Positions 9,125 through 17,785 of a stretch of DNA of 64,000 nt are shown piece after piece; the first letter of the stretch is position 1; each line of letters begins with the position of its first letter. The position numbers and the translations under genes are program-made. The DNA comes from DASRLE01 sp963825315 (GTDB lineage: Bacteria > Verrucomicrobiota > Verrucomicrobiia > Limisphaerales > Palsa-1400): positions 2,046,001 to 2,110,000 of the forward strand of contig CAWGST010000001.1 of NCBI GenBank assembly GCA_963825315.1, given 5' to 3'. The notes under the pieces were generated by a model, which did no database searches, was not told where the DNA came from, and saw only the letters and a program-made list of their open reading frames with translations.

Positions 9125-10402
9125 TCAGGCCACGGCGATGACCCGGGGCGGTTGCAGCCGCTTATCCTGCGGGTGCGCGCCCGCTTCGCCTTGATAAGCC
9201 GTGTTCCGGCTAAACTTGAGATGGGCCTGGCGCGTTTCCTCGCCGTCTGCGGAATGCGCCGCGGCGGGCAGGGAATATTCGCCATCGGGCAGCGCAAAAC
9301 GGAAACTGAAATTGCCGTCGGGCCCGAGTTTGATTTGCCGGTCACCGATGGTCACTTTGGCATCGGGTTCGGTGGACCCGTAAATAATCAATTCAGCGTT
9401 GACGTTGAACCAGAAGCCGCGCTGGCGGGGGAGGCCGCCGAACGCGCTGGAAACGCCGGCCGCTCCACCGCCGGGCCAGGTGGGCAAACCGAATGGGGCG
9501 GCGCTGATTGAGGAAACCTCCTGTGGCAACTGGCGGCGGACCAATTCAGTGATTTCGAGCGACCCGACCCAGATGCGGCGCACCTGGTCCATCGAGACGA
9601 CTTCGGTCAGGGCCTTTTCCTGGGCGGAAGTCCATACGTGCCTGATCTGTTCGGGCGCGGGCAGTCCTTTGCAGCCTTGGGCGCGCAATTGTTGCAAGGC
9701 CTCGAGCAACGGCACATGTTCATGCAAGGCGCTTTTGACAATTGAAACCAATTGAGCAACAGGAACGTCGTGCGGAATGGTGGCGAAGCGCAGGGTTGTT
9801 TCGTCAGACAAGCTGTCGGGTGGGGTCAGGGTCGCTCCCGAACAGGCCAGCCCGACCCAGCGCCGGGCGGAATCGTAATAGCCCAGGGCGCTCAAGTATT
9901 TTGCGCCGGCGTCAGGCACGGGAACAAACCAGTTGCGCGATTCCGGATGGACGTGTATTTCGGCCAGGGGCCTGGCCTCCAGGGCGCCGCGATATACGCG
10001 AAGGACCAGATGGCCGTCGTCGGACAGACTGTTGTATTTCTTGAGTTGAGCGCGGGTCAAATCCCAATGGGCGTAAAGCCAGTGCGGATCGCGGGCTGTC
10101 AAAAATAATTGCCGGGTGCCGTAGGCTTCCGGCAACTCGCTCCCGGCCGGCGGAACACGCTGGCCGGGCGGGGTGGGGCCCAGAGAGTAGCGCTGGCCGG
10201 GTCCGCCGGCCGCGGCAGCGGCGGCGGCATCGCCTTCAAGCAAAATGGAGGGGATTTTCAGCCGGCTGATTTTCGGGGCGCGCGTCGCTTTGGCTGCGGG
10301 CGCCGGCGCCGCCGTCTGCGGGATTTTGGCAGCCCCGGCGGCGCGGCGCTTGGCGCTTTTGCGTCCGGCTGGGCTTGGTTGGTCTGGATTTCGTCTTTTC
10401 AT
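9125..10402 (-). CDS. DUF4912 domain-containing protein
   Basis: The protein is about 425 residues from the ATG at 10402 (MKRRNPDQPSPAG). It has a long basic, Ala/Pro-rich N-terminus and then a DUF4912 core: LPEAYGTRQLFLTARDPHWLYAHWDLT, LVLRVY, and SRNWFVPVPDAGAKYLSALGYYD. The C-terminus has a second beta-rich piece (LIIYGSTEPDAKVTIGDRQIKL) typical of these proteins. The function of DUF4912 is unknown. Genes for it often neighbour GH57 enzymes, as here, and the C-terminal part resembles carbohydrate-associated beta domains, so a role in alpha-glucan handling is plausible but inferred. An in-frame start at 10462 is less likely. Confidence 0.8.
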   Translation of the reverse strand: MKRRNPDQPSPAGRKSAKRRAAGAAKIPQTAAPAPAAKATRAPKISRLKIPSILLEGDAAAAAAAGGPGQRYSLGPTPPGQRVPPAGSELPEAYGTRQLFLTARDPHWLYAHWDLTRAQLKKYNSLSDDGHLVLRVYRGALEARPLAEIHVHPESRNWFVPVPDAGAKYLSALGYYDSARRWVGLACSGATLTPPDSLSDETTLRFATIPHDVPVAQLVSIVKSALHEHVPLLEALQQLRAQGCKGLPAPEQIRHVWTSAQEKALTEVVSMDQVRRIWVGSLEITELVRRQLPQEVSSISAAPFGLPTWPGGGAAGVSSAFGGLPRQRGFWFNVNAELIIYGSTEPDAKVTIGDRQIKLGPDGNFSFRFALPDGEYSLPAAAHSADGEETRQAHLKFSRNTAYQGEAGAHPQDKRLQPPRVIAVA

Positions 10403-10539
10403 AGGCGCATTCGTGCGGGCAACACGGTTAAAAACATCCCGGAGCCTACTATGACCCGGCAACCTCCCGCGCGCAAACAGATTTTCGGCTTGCCTTGAGG
10501 CCTTGGAAAAGCATATAATACCCCAATCACAAGACTATT

Positions 10540-10941
10540 ATGAGCCAAGCCAAGGCCGCCCGCCCGGCTCCTGAACCGTCCGGGTTGATTTTTGTCGTGG
10601 ACGACAACGCGCTGCTGGTGGAATACGCCGGGGCGGTGCTGAAAGGCGAGGGTTATGAAGTCCAGCCTTTTACCGATCCCAAAGCCGCATTAAAGGCGAT
10701 GCAAGAGGCGGACCCCAAGCCGGTGGCGTTGGTGACCGACTATGAAATGGGGGAAATGAACGGATTGGAGCTGATTGTCTCATCGCACAAAATTCTTCCT
10801 TTGCTCAAGACGGTGTTATTGAGCGGCACCATCGACGGAGCGTTCATTGCCGGGAGTCCGGCCAAAGTACACCGGTTTCTGGGCAAACCCTACCTGCCGG
10901 CGCAATTGAAAAACATGGTGGGGGAATTGTTGCAGTCTTGA
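10540..10941 (+). CDS. Single-domain response regulator (CheY-like)
   Basis: This 133-residue receiver domain has the paired acids in FVVDDNALLVEYAGA, the phospho-acceptor Asp in VALVTDYEMGEMNG, the Ser/Thr switch region LLSGT and the conserved Lys in FLGKPYLPAQLK. No output domain is present, so it must act by protein contact or as a phosphorelay step. No histidine kinase lies nearby; the partner is unknown. It is separated from the next gene by about 30 bases. Confidence 0.9.
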   Translation: MSQAKAARPAPEPSGLIFVVDDNALLVEYAGAVLKGEGYEVQPFTDPKAALKAMQEADPKPVALVTDYEMGEMNGLELIVSSHKILPLLKTVLLSGTIDGAFIAGSPAKVHRFLGKPYLPAQLKNMVGELLQS

Positions 10942-10974
10942 AGCCTTCCTCCGGTGCCGTTCGAACGAGAGAAG

Positions 10975-11889
10975 ATGAAACTGGCCGCGGCGGAACTCGC
11001 CGCCGATGGCGTTTTCATCGGAACGTCCTCATGGAAATACCCGGGATGGTTTGGGCAGCTTTACACGCCCGCGCGCTATGAGTACCGCGGCAAAGTCGCC
11101 AAAACACGTTTCGAGCGGGAGTGCCTGGGCGAATACGCCGGGGTTTTCAAGACGGTCTGCGTTGATGCGGCCTATTACTCCTTTCCGAGCCGGAAATATC
11201 TGGAAGGCCTCGTCTCGCATGTGCCGCCTGATTTCCAATTCGCCCTCAAGGTCACGGACGACATCACGGTGAGGAAATTCCCCAACCTCGCCCGATTCGG
11301 CGTCCGGGCGGGAAAGGCGAACGGGAATTTTCTGAACCCTGATTTGTTCAGCCGCGCATTCCTCAAGCCATGCGAGTTTATGCGCGCGAACATGGGCCTC
11401 CTCATGTTCGAGTTCTCGCGGTTTTTTCCGAGTGATTACGAACACGGGGCGCAATTCGTCGCCGACTTGGACAAGTTTTTTGGAAATCTCCCGGCAGACT
11501 GGCATTATGGCGTTGAGATACGCAACAAACATTGGCTTCAGCCGGAATACTTCGCCTGCCTGGCGCGTCACCGCGTCACGCACGTCTTCAATGCGTGGGA
11601 CGCCATGCCGCCGGTCAGCGGGCAGGCGGCGCTCGCCGGCAGCCGCACCAACCCGGAAATCGTCGCGGCCCGCTTCCTCCTCAAGCCCGGCCGAAAATAC
11701 GAGGACGCGGTAAAAGCATTTGCGCCTTATGATAAAACGCGGGACGTGAACGAGGAGGCCCGCCATGCCGGCGCTGCTCTCATCAAGGAAGGCAAAGAGA
11801 ATCCCAGGCGAAAAACCTTCATCTACGTGAACAACCGGCTCGAAGGCAATGCGCTCGAAACCATCCAGGCGATGCTTTCCGAAGCGTAA
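10975..11889 (+). CDS. DUF72 domain-containing protein
   Basis: The protein is about 304 residues of the DUF72 (YecE) family: a TIM-barrel protein with VFIGTSSWKYPGWFGQLYTP near the start, VDAAYYSFPSRKYLEGL, and the later HYGVEIRNKHWL and FNAWDAMPPV motifs. The biochemical role of DUF72 is not established. The ATG at 10975 is preferred to the GTG at 10954. The gene lies directly upstream of the lexA cassette on the same strand but ends before the lexA promoter. Confidence 0.88.
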   Translation: MKLAAAELAADGVFIGTSSWKYPGWFGQLYTPARYEYRGKVAKTRFERECLGEYAGVFKTVCVDAAYYSFPSRKYLEGLVSHVPPDFQFALKVTDDITVRKFPNLARFGVRAGKANGNFLNPDLFSRAFLKPCEFMRANMGLLMFEFSRFFPSDYEHGAQFVADLDKFFGNLPADWHYGVEIRNKHWLQPEYFACLARHRVTHVFNAWDAMPPVSGQAALAGSRTNPEIVAARFLLKPGRKYEDAVKAFAPYDKTRDVNEEARHAGAALIKEGKENPRRKTFIYVNNRLEGNALETIQAMLSEA

Positions 11890-11895
11890 TGGACG

Positions 11896-11938
11896 TTGAC
11901 ACTCAACCCAACATATACTATCCATATGGATAGTATAT
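11896..11938 (+). promoter_or_regulatory. lexA promoter with a perfect 26-bp palindrome (probable LexA operator)
   Basis: Bases 11913-11925 (ATATACTATCCAT) are the exact reverse complement of 11926-11938. The palindrome includes the first two bases of the lexA ATG (11937). A TTGACA lies at 11896-11901, and a 17-base spacer puts the -10 (TATCCA) inside the palindrome, so a bound protein would block transcription directly. The transcript would be almost leaderless. Autorepression by LexA is the obvious reading; it is inferred, not shown. Confidence 0.75.
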
Positions 11939-12560
11939 GACCGCACTGACGCCAGCCCAGCAACGGGTGCTGGATTTCATCCGAACTGAAGTCCAGGCCG
12001 GAAGACCCACCCCAACTCTGCGGGAGATTGCCCGCCGTTTCGGCTTTCGCAGCCATCGGGCGGCGGCTTGTCACTTGGATGCGCTCAAACGAAAGGGCCT
12101 CATCGAGTCCGAACACGGCAAGGCCCGGTCGTTGCGCATCACTTCCCCGCTGGCCAAACTCCGCCGCTCCATCATGGACATCCCCTTGTTCGGTTCCGTC
12201 CCGGCCGGTCTGGCTCAAAATCGTGAGCAGGAGGCCGAGGGGTGTATTTCGGTGGACATCCAGAGCATTGGATTCAAACCGACGCGGAACACGTTTGCGC
12301 TGCGCGTGACGGGCGATTCGATGATTGGCAGGCATATCTGCGACGGCGACATCGTGGTGCTCGAACACGGGCCGGAGCCGCGTTCCGGGCAAATCGTGGC
12401 CGCGCTCATTGACCGCAAGAGCACGCTCAAGACCTTCGTGTTAAAAAACGGGAAGCCGTTTCTCAAAGCCGAAAACCCCAGGTATCCCGACCTTGTGCCG
12501 TCGGACGATTTGATGATCCAGGGTGTCTTCCGCGCGCTGCTAAGAAAGGCGGAAGGTTGA
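11937..12560 (+). CDS. lexA: LexA-type SOS repressor
   Basis: The 207-residue protein has a LexA winged helix (TPAQQRVLDFIRTEVQAGRPTPTLREIARRFGFRSHRAA) and an S24 self-cleaving domain: the Ala-Gly scissile bond in GSVPAGLA, the nucleophile Ser in RVTGDSMIGRHI, and the general-base Lys in LIDRKSTLKTF. On DNA damage RecA filaments trigger self-cleavage and derepression. It heads a lexA-dinB-dnaE2 cassette; such cassettes with their own LexA paralog are known in other phyla. The recognition helix reads RSHRAA rather than the common RSPNAA, in line with the unusual operator. Confidence 0.92.
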   Translation: MTALTPAQQRVLDFIRTEVQAGRPTPTLREIARRFGFRSHRAAACHLDALKRKGLIESEHGKARSLRITSPLAKLRRSIMDIPLFGSVPAGLAQNREQEAEGCISVDIQSIGFKPTRNTFALRVTGDSMIGRHICDGDIVVLEHGPEPRSGQIVAALIDRKSTLKTFVLKNGKPFLKAENPRYPDLVPSDDLMIQGVFRALLRKAEG

Positions 12561-12581
12561 AGTATAAATGCCTTGGTTATC

Positions 12582-13731
12582 ATGCGCGCCATCGTTCATC
12601 TCGATGCGGACGCTTTCTTCGCGGCGGTCGAACAGGCCTCTGACCCAAAGTTGCGCGGCAAACCCGTTGCGGTCGGGGGCGGGAAGCGCGGCATTATCGC
12701 GTCCGCTTCGTATGAGGCCCGGAAATTCGGCATCTACACGCCGATGCCGACGGTGCGGGCGCGCAAGCTCTGCCCCAAGTTGATCGTGCTGCCGGGCAAT
12801 TTCGAGCGTTACGAGCAGTTCTCGCATTGGATGTTCGGCTATTGCTACGATTTCACGCCCGACGTGGAGCAGACTTCGATTGATGAAGGCTACTTCGACC
12901 TGTCCGCAGTGCGAAAATCGCCGGTCGAAATCGCCCTGGCGATTCGCAAGGCCATCGGCCAAAAACTCAAAATCATCGTCAGCGAAGGCATCGGCACGAA
13001 CAAACTCGTCAGCGCAATCGCATCGAAACTCAACAAGCCCGCCGCGTTCGACGAAGTCCCGCCCGGCGGCGAGGCGGCGTTTCTGCACCCGCTGCCAAAC
13101 AAATGGTTGCCCGGCGTGGGCCCCAAAACAAGCGTGCAGCTCAATGCCGCCGGCCTTGTGCAAATCCGCCATATCGCCGCGATGCCGCTGGAAATGCTGG
13201 AGTTGCTGCTCGGCAATCAAGCCGCCGGCCATCCGGCAGTTCGCGCAGGGGATTGACGAACGCCCGCTGATTCCCGTTCGCGAGCCGCAAAAGTCGTTCA
13301 GCCGGCAGGAGACCTTCGCCAGCGACATCACCGACGAAGAGTATGCCGAAGCCACCTTGCGCCGCATGGCCGATCATCTTTTTGCAAAGGTGCGCGAGGA
13401 AGGCCGCAGCGTCCGAACTCTCCAGGTCCGCGTCCGCTATAACGACATGGCGGAAGACCAGGTGAACGAAAGCCTCATCGAGCCGACCGACCTGGAAACC
13501 GACGTGTATGGCCGGTTGCGCGCCATGCTGCGCGCGGCCTGGAAGCGGCGGGTGAGTTTGCGCCTGGTGTCGCTCAAGCTCTCCAATGTCTATGACAGCC
13601 GCTTTTCCGGCGAACTGCCGCTCGATGTCCCGGCGCAACGGCGGGACGCCCGCGCCAGACTGGCGGCCGCGATTGATGAACTCCGCAAAGCCAGGGGACA
13701 TTCCGTGATTTTGCGGGGTCACGACTTTATT
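12582..13731 (+). CDS. dinB: Y-family DNA polymerase (Pol IV-like), frameshifted
   Basis: From the ATG at 12582 the protein reads MRAIVHLDADAFFAAVEQASDP, a Pol IV active-site start, with the second catalytic acids in TSIDEGYFDLS. The frame ends at 13256, but the next frame, from about 13225, gives the expected continuation: RQFAQGIDERPLIPV and the little-finger domain with RTLQVRVRYND and LRLVSLKLSNVYD. A single extra base near 13221-13231 (GCCGCCGG) explains the break. The restored protein has no stop before dnaE2: the frame continues through a repeat into the PHP domain. ImuB-type proteins lack catalytic acids; this one retains them. Confidence 0.85.
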
Positions 13732-13824
13732 CTGAAGGCGGAAGGCGGAAGGCGGAATGAAGAAGCAAGACCAACGCGTCCACGCGCGGCGGTTTCTTCC
13801 TTCATCCTTCATCCTTCATCCTTG
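13732..13824. repeat. Heptamer-arm hairpin repeat, in frame between dinB and dnaE2
   Basis: The left arm has three AAGGCGG heptamers and the right arm, read in reverse complement, three AAGGATG heptamers, both followed by a similar GAAGA end. The element stays open in the dinB/dnaE2 frame, encoding about KAEGGRRNEEARPTR and then SSFILHPSSL. Confidence 0.75.
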
Positions 13825-16800
13825 GTTTACGTTCCGCTTCGCGCGCACAGCCACTATTCGTTTCTCGATTCCACGCTCTCGCCCGCGGCCATCGTCGCAT
13901 TGGCAAAACGGCACGGCCTGCCCGCTGTCGCGCTCACGGACACGGGCAACTTGCACGGCGCGGTGGAATTCGTGCAGGCGGCAAAGCAGGCGGACATCAA
14001 GCCGGTCCTCGGCGCTGAACTGCGCGTGGACGGCAGGTTGTTGCTGCTCTACGTTGAGTCGGCCCGCGGCTGGCACAACCTCTGCCGCCTGCTCTCAAAG
14101 AAGGCGGAAGGCGGAAGGCAGGATGATGAAGGCAGCGTTGCCGGGCGCCAGCGCGCTCCCGTTACTTTTGCCTTCTTGCTTCATCATTCCGCCTTTCTGG
14201 ACGGGCTGATCGCCGTCAGCGAGGATGCGCGGCTGGCGGAACTGTTTCCAGAGCGATTCTACAGCGCCGCCACGGCGCGGCAGACGCCCGCGCAATGGCC
14301 GGCCGCGGCCTGTCCCGCCATTCATTACGCGACACCGGATGACCGCCGGAAATACGACATCGTGCAGAGCATCCGCACCCTGACCTTGCTGCAACAGGAA
14401 CATCCCGAAAAACGGCGCGGAGGCCGGTGGCATTTCCGCACCCCCGCTGAAATGGCGGCGGCCTGTCGGGAGCATCCCGACTGGGTGCGGCATTCCCATG
14501 AAATCGCCGGGCGCTGCAACTTCGACCTGCCCTTCGGGAAACCGCAGTTTCCGGCCTTCACGCCGCCGGACGGTTCGCCGCCGGGCGATTTCCTGCGGCG
14601 GTTGGTTCTCCAGGGTTTCCGGGAACGCTACGGCTCCCGCGCCGGCCAGTTCCGCCCGCAAGTGATGGAGGAACTTTCCATTATCAATGAAGTCGGTTAC
14701 GAGGAATACTTCCTCATCACCTGGGATTTTCTCCAGGAATGCCGCAAGCGCGGCATCGACTGGATCACACGCGGCAGCGCGGCGGATTCGCTGGTTTGCT
14801 ATTGCCTGGGCATCAGCGGCGTCTGTCCGATTCGCTTCGACCTTTATTTCCGCCGCTTCCTCAACAAAGAGCGCATGGCGTTGCATAAACTGCCCGACAT
14901 TGACATTGATTTCGCGCACGACCTCAAGGACGACGCGGTGAAAATCATCTTCGAGAAATACGGCCCCGAACATTGCGCGGCGGTCGGCGGTTTTTCGACC
15001 TTCCAGGCCCGCAGCGCTTTTGCGGAAGTGGCGAAAGTTCTCGGCGTCGCGGAACGCGAAGTGAGGAAATTCACCGGCCATTTCCCGTGGAGTTTCGGCG
15101 GCGGCTGGGTGCCGGATGAACCGGCGCCCGGCGGCGGCGCGGGTTTGATTGAAATGCTGCGGGCCAGTCCCGAAAACCGCGATTTGCCGTTGGACGAAGA
15201 ACCTTACCGGACCGCGTTGCAAATGGCCGAATTCCTCGATGGCGTGCCGCGTTATCCAAAGATGCACCCGTGCGGCCTCGTCCTTTCGCGCCAGCCCATG
15301 CACGAACTGACGCCGACTTTCATCGCCAACAAAGGCCGCCCCACGACGCACTTCGACATGGATGCCGTGGAAGCCATCGGGTTGGTGAAGATGGACATTC
15401 TCGCCCAAGGCGGTCTGGCCGCCATGCGCGACGTGAAGGCAATGCTGGACAAGCGCGGAATCGAAGTGGACCTGGACCGGTGCGTGGCGCGGGACAAATC
15501 CGACGGCCGGTTGCTGCTCGGCAACCCGCAAGCGCCCGAACCGTGGCGCGACGCGCAGGTGTGGGAGATGATTGCCGGCGGCGGAGCGCGGGCGGTGCAT
15601 CATATCGAATCGCCCGCCATGACCGGCCTCTGCCGCATGAGCAACGTGCGCGAAATCGACGGCCTTATCGCCATCGTCAGCGTCATCCGGCCCGGCGCGG
15701 CCAACGAAGGCAAGAAGCTGGCCTTCACCCGGCGTTATCAGGGTCTGGAGCCGGTGACCTATCCGCATCCGTCGCTGGAAAGCTGTTTGCGGGACACTTA
15801 CGGGCTGGTGGTTTACGAGGAACACATCCTGCAACTGTGCGAGGCGTTCGCCGGTCTTGATCCAGGCCGCGCCGACGTGCTCCGGCGCGCGCTCAACAAA
15901 CAAAAACGCGCCGTCATTGGGGAAATTCGCGGCGAGTTCTTCAAGTCGGCGCTGGCGCGCGGCCATTCGCCCGAAAAAACCGCCGAAGTGTGGGAACTGG
16001 CCGCCGGCTTTGCCGGTTACGCCTTCTGCAAGGCGCACAGCACGGCTTACGGGGTCGAGGCCTGTCAATCCGCGTGGCTCAAACGCCATTTCCCCGCCGA
16101 GTTCATGGCCGCCGTGCTGACCAATGGCAAGGGCTTCTACCATCCGCTCGTTTACGTTCTCGAATGCCATCGGCTTGGATTGAAGCTGCTGTCGCCGTCC
16201 GTCAATGAACCGGGACCGGCCTTTGTGCCGCGGGGCAACTTCCTCCGCGTGCCTTTGACACGGGTGAAGGGGCTTGCCAGCCGCACCACGGATGCGATTC
16301 TCACCGCGCGCGGGCGCGGGCCGTTCATTTCCCTGGCGGATTTCTTTCACCGCATCGCCCCTTCGGGAGAAGAAATGGAAGCGATGATTCGCGTCGGGGC
16401 CTTCGATGAGTTTGGCGAAACCCGCACCCGCCAGTTCTGGCAGGCGCAGCATCTTCAAAAGTCAGAATGCGGAAGTCAGAATGCGGAATTCAATTTCGGC
16501 CGGGCCGCCGATCCTTCCTTCTTCCTTCAAAATTCGTCCTTTCTTCATGAGCCAACCCGCCGCGAACGCCTGCAATCGGAAACGGATTTATTCGGCTTTG
16601 CTGTCAGCGGCCATCCGCTCGAATTGTTCGCCGGCGTGGCGTGGGACACCTATTGCCCCGTCAATCGCCTCGGTGAATTCGTCGGTGAAACGGTTGTCAC
16701 TTGCGGTCTTGTCGTGGAGCAGCGCACCCATCACCAGATTACGGGTGAACCGATGAAGTTCCTTTCGCTGGCCGACTGGACTGGCATGGTCGAAACCGAA

Positions 16801-16956
16801 CTCTTCGCGCAGACCTACAAGAGCCATGGTTTGGCGACCGTGCGCTATCCGGTATTGGAGGTAAAGGCGCGCGTGGAGCCATTCGAGAACGGACGGGGCT
16901 TTTCACTCCGCGTCCTGAGCGCGGGCAAGCCGCGACTCAGGGAAATTAAGAATTAG
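13822..16956 (+). CDS. dnaE2: Error-prone DNA polymerase III alpha subunit DnaE2
   Basis: About 1045 residues follow a possible TTG start at 13822 (VYVPLRAHSHYSFLDS). An N-terminal PHP domain (HSHYS, ALTDTGNLHGAVEF) precedes the C-family polymerase core with catalytic acids in LPDIDIDFAHDLKDDAV, the RGSAADSLVCYCLGI and VYEEHILQLCEAFAG motifs, and a C-terminal OB fold. DnaE2 carries out translesion synthesis in SOS mutagenesis, normally with ImuB and ImuA; here a Pol IV-like gene takes the second place and no imuA is seen. Two palindromic repeats lie inside the coding frame. The stop codon TAG (16954) is the first three bases of a MITE, so the original C-terminus may have been replaced. Confidence 0.92.
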   Translation: MVYVPLRAHSHYSFLDSTLSPAAIVALAKRHGLPAVALTDTGNLHGAVEFVQAAKQADIKPVLGAELRVDGRLLLLYVESARGWHNLCRLLSKKAEGGRQDDEGSVAGRQRAPVTFAFLLHHSAFLDGLIAVSEDARLAELFPERFYSAATARQTPAQWPAAACPAIHYATPDDRRKYDIVQSIRTLTLLQQEHPEKRRGGRWHFRTPAEMAAACREHPDWVRHSHEIAGRCNFDLPFGKPQFPAFTPPDGSPPGDFLRRLVLQGFRERYGSRAGQFRPQVMEELSIINEVGYEEYFLITWDFLQECRKRGIDWITRGSAADSLVCYCLGISGVCPIRFDLYFRRFLNKERMALHKLPDIDIDFAHDLKDDAVKIIFEKYGPEHCAAVGGFSTFQARSAFAEVAKVLGVAEREVRKFTGHFPWSFGGGWVPDEPAPGGGAGLIEMLRASPENRDLPLDEEPYRTALQMAEFLDGVPRYPKMHPCGLVLSRQPMHELTPTFIANKGRPTTHFDMDAVEAIGLVKMDILAQGGLAAMRDVKAMLDKRGIEVDLDRCVARDKSDGRLLLGNPQAPEPWRDAQVWEMIAGGGARAVHHIESPAMTGLCRMSNVREIDGLIAIVSVIRPGAANEGKKLAFTRRYQGLEPVTYPHPSLESCLRDTYGLVVYEEHILQLCEAFAGLDPGRADVLRRALNKQKRAVIGEIRGEFFKSALARGHSPEKTAEVWELAAGFAGYAFCKAHSTAYGVEACQSAWLKRHFPAEFMAAVLTNGKGFYHPLVYVLECHRLGLKLLSPSVNEPGPAFVPRGNFLRVPLTRVKGLASRTTDAILTARGRGPFISLADFFHRIAPSGEEMEAMIRVGAFDEFGETRTRQFWQAQHLQKSECGSQNAEFNFGRAADPSFFLQNSSFLHEPTRRERLQSETDLFGFAVSGHPLELFAGVAWDTYCPVNRLGEFVGETVVTCGLVVEQRTHHQITGEPMKFLSLADWTGMVETELFAQTYKSHGLATVRYPVLEVKARVEPFENGRGFSLRVLSAGKPRLREIKN
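14101..14207. repeat. Heptamer-arm hairpin repeat inside dnaE2
   Basis: The left arm starts AAGGCGGAAGGCGGAAGGC and goes on GGATGATGAAGG; the right arm in reverse complement reads AAGGCGGAATGATGAAGC. It adds roughly 35 residues in frame (SKKAEGGRQDDEG to LLHHSAFLDG) to the PHP domain region. Confidence 0.7.
16457..16550. repeat. Short-word hairpin-like repeat inside the dnaE2 C-terminus
   Basis: Two tandem copies of AGTCAGAATGCGGA form the left side. The right side is a CTTCC/TTCAT-rich stretch that is only loosely complementary. It encodes QKSECGSQNAEF and PSFFLQNSSFLHE in frame between conserved DnaE2 segments. Confidence 0.6.
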
Positions 16957-17082
16957 AGCGTTTCCACAAATACTGTAGCCGCATTACATGGTAGGGCGGG
17001 CACTCCGCTGCCCGCCGCGGCGCGCACGGAGTGCGCGCCCCACCACCCTCGTTTCGGCTACACCATTTCTTGAACCGCTCTA
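16954..17082. mobile_element. 129-bp MITE, copy 1
   Basis: The element has imperfect terminal inverted repeats of about 28 bases (TAGAGCG...TGTAGCCG at both ends) and two strong internal hairpins, GGCGGGCA/TGCCCGCC and GGCGCGCAC/GTGCGCGCC. It is almost identical over its full length to 22685-22813. It carries no gene and would need a transposase in trans. Its first three bases serve as the dnaE2 stop. Confidence 0.85.
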
Positions 17083-17166
17083 AGGATTATGAATTAAGAA
17101 GTACAGCATCCCGATTCGGCTGTTTTTCAGTTTTCTTAATTCTTACTTCTTAATTCTTACTTTTCT
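17083..17166. repeat. Short-word hairpin repeat (GAATTAAGAAGTA type)
   Basis: GAATTAAGAAGTA at about 17091 pairs with TACTTCTTAATTC at 17146, and the right arm has two tandem copies of TTAATTCTTACTTC-like words. It has the same layout as the heptamer-arm elements but different words. It lies between the MITE and the CarD-like gene. Confidence 0.65.
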
Positions 17167-17697
17167 TCAAAACTGGTCTTCCTTGTCTTTGAAAAGGAGG
17201 TTGAATGTTGTCAGTGAACCGTAACAGCGGGTCACGTACTGTTGCATTTCAACCTTTTCCCCGTCACTGAGCGTCGCATGGCTGTTGATTTTCTGTTCCA
17301 GGACCCGCAACTGATTGCGAACGCCAACGAGCTTGTGGAAAAAAACCTCCAGTGGAACCTCTTTTGTCTGCAAAGCCGGGTCTGCCGGATGCAGGACCAA
17401 TTTGCCTTTGTGCCAGCGCAACCCAAGTTCACCCGCGACCGCGTTGGGATTCTCAAATCCCAAACGATTCAGCGTGGATTCAATGGCTGCGTCCATGAAT
17501 TGTTTCAAGGGAACAGTCAACCCTTCCACTCGCGCGGTCGCCTCGGCGGGCGCCACCTCGGCAAGCTGCGGGTCAATCGTCCGCAGAACGTTGTCAAATC
17601 GAATGGCGGCATCGACATTGGTAATCTTTTCAACCACGCCCGCCCCGTACTGGGGATGAACCACCTTCATGCCGACGCTCAAATCTTGCAGTTTCAT
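17167..17697 (-). CDS. Small protein with CarD-like N-terminus
   Basis: The protein is about 176 residues, starting MKLQDLSVGMKVVHPQYGAG. The VGMKVVHPQYGAGVVEKI stretch resembles the Tudor-like module of CarD/TRCF proteins, which binds RNA polymerase. The C-terminal half (FHKLVGVRNQLRVLEQKI to FNLLFKDKEDQF) is helical and not recognised. The frame remains open into the CRISPR array, but the start at 17697 (or 17709) fits the domain. It lies convergent with dnaE2 and next to the array; no function in CRISPR is known or claimed. Confidence 0.6.
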   Translation of the reverse strand: MKLQDLSVGMKVVHPQYGAGVVEKITNVDAAIRFDNVLRTIDPQLAEVAPAEATARVEGLTVPLKQFMDAAIESTLNRLGFENPNAVAGELGLRWHKGKLVLHPADPALQTKEVPLEVFFHKLVGVRNQLRVLEQKINSHATLSDGEKVEMQQYVTRCYGSLTTFNLLFKDKEDQF

Positions 17698-17785
17698 GGT
17701 CCAACCCATTACGCCGTCCCGCCCGCCCTGTCCACCCACAAATTCAGCCGAATCAGACTTGCGCCCTGGATGATATGCGAAGCTG

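Noticed and set aside
14095..16458. 787-codon open frame antisense to dnaE2
   Set aside because: It is exactly antisense to conserved DnaE2 motifs; long antisense frames are expected in GC-rich codon-biased genes, and the translation has no recognisable domain.
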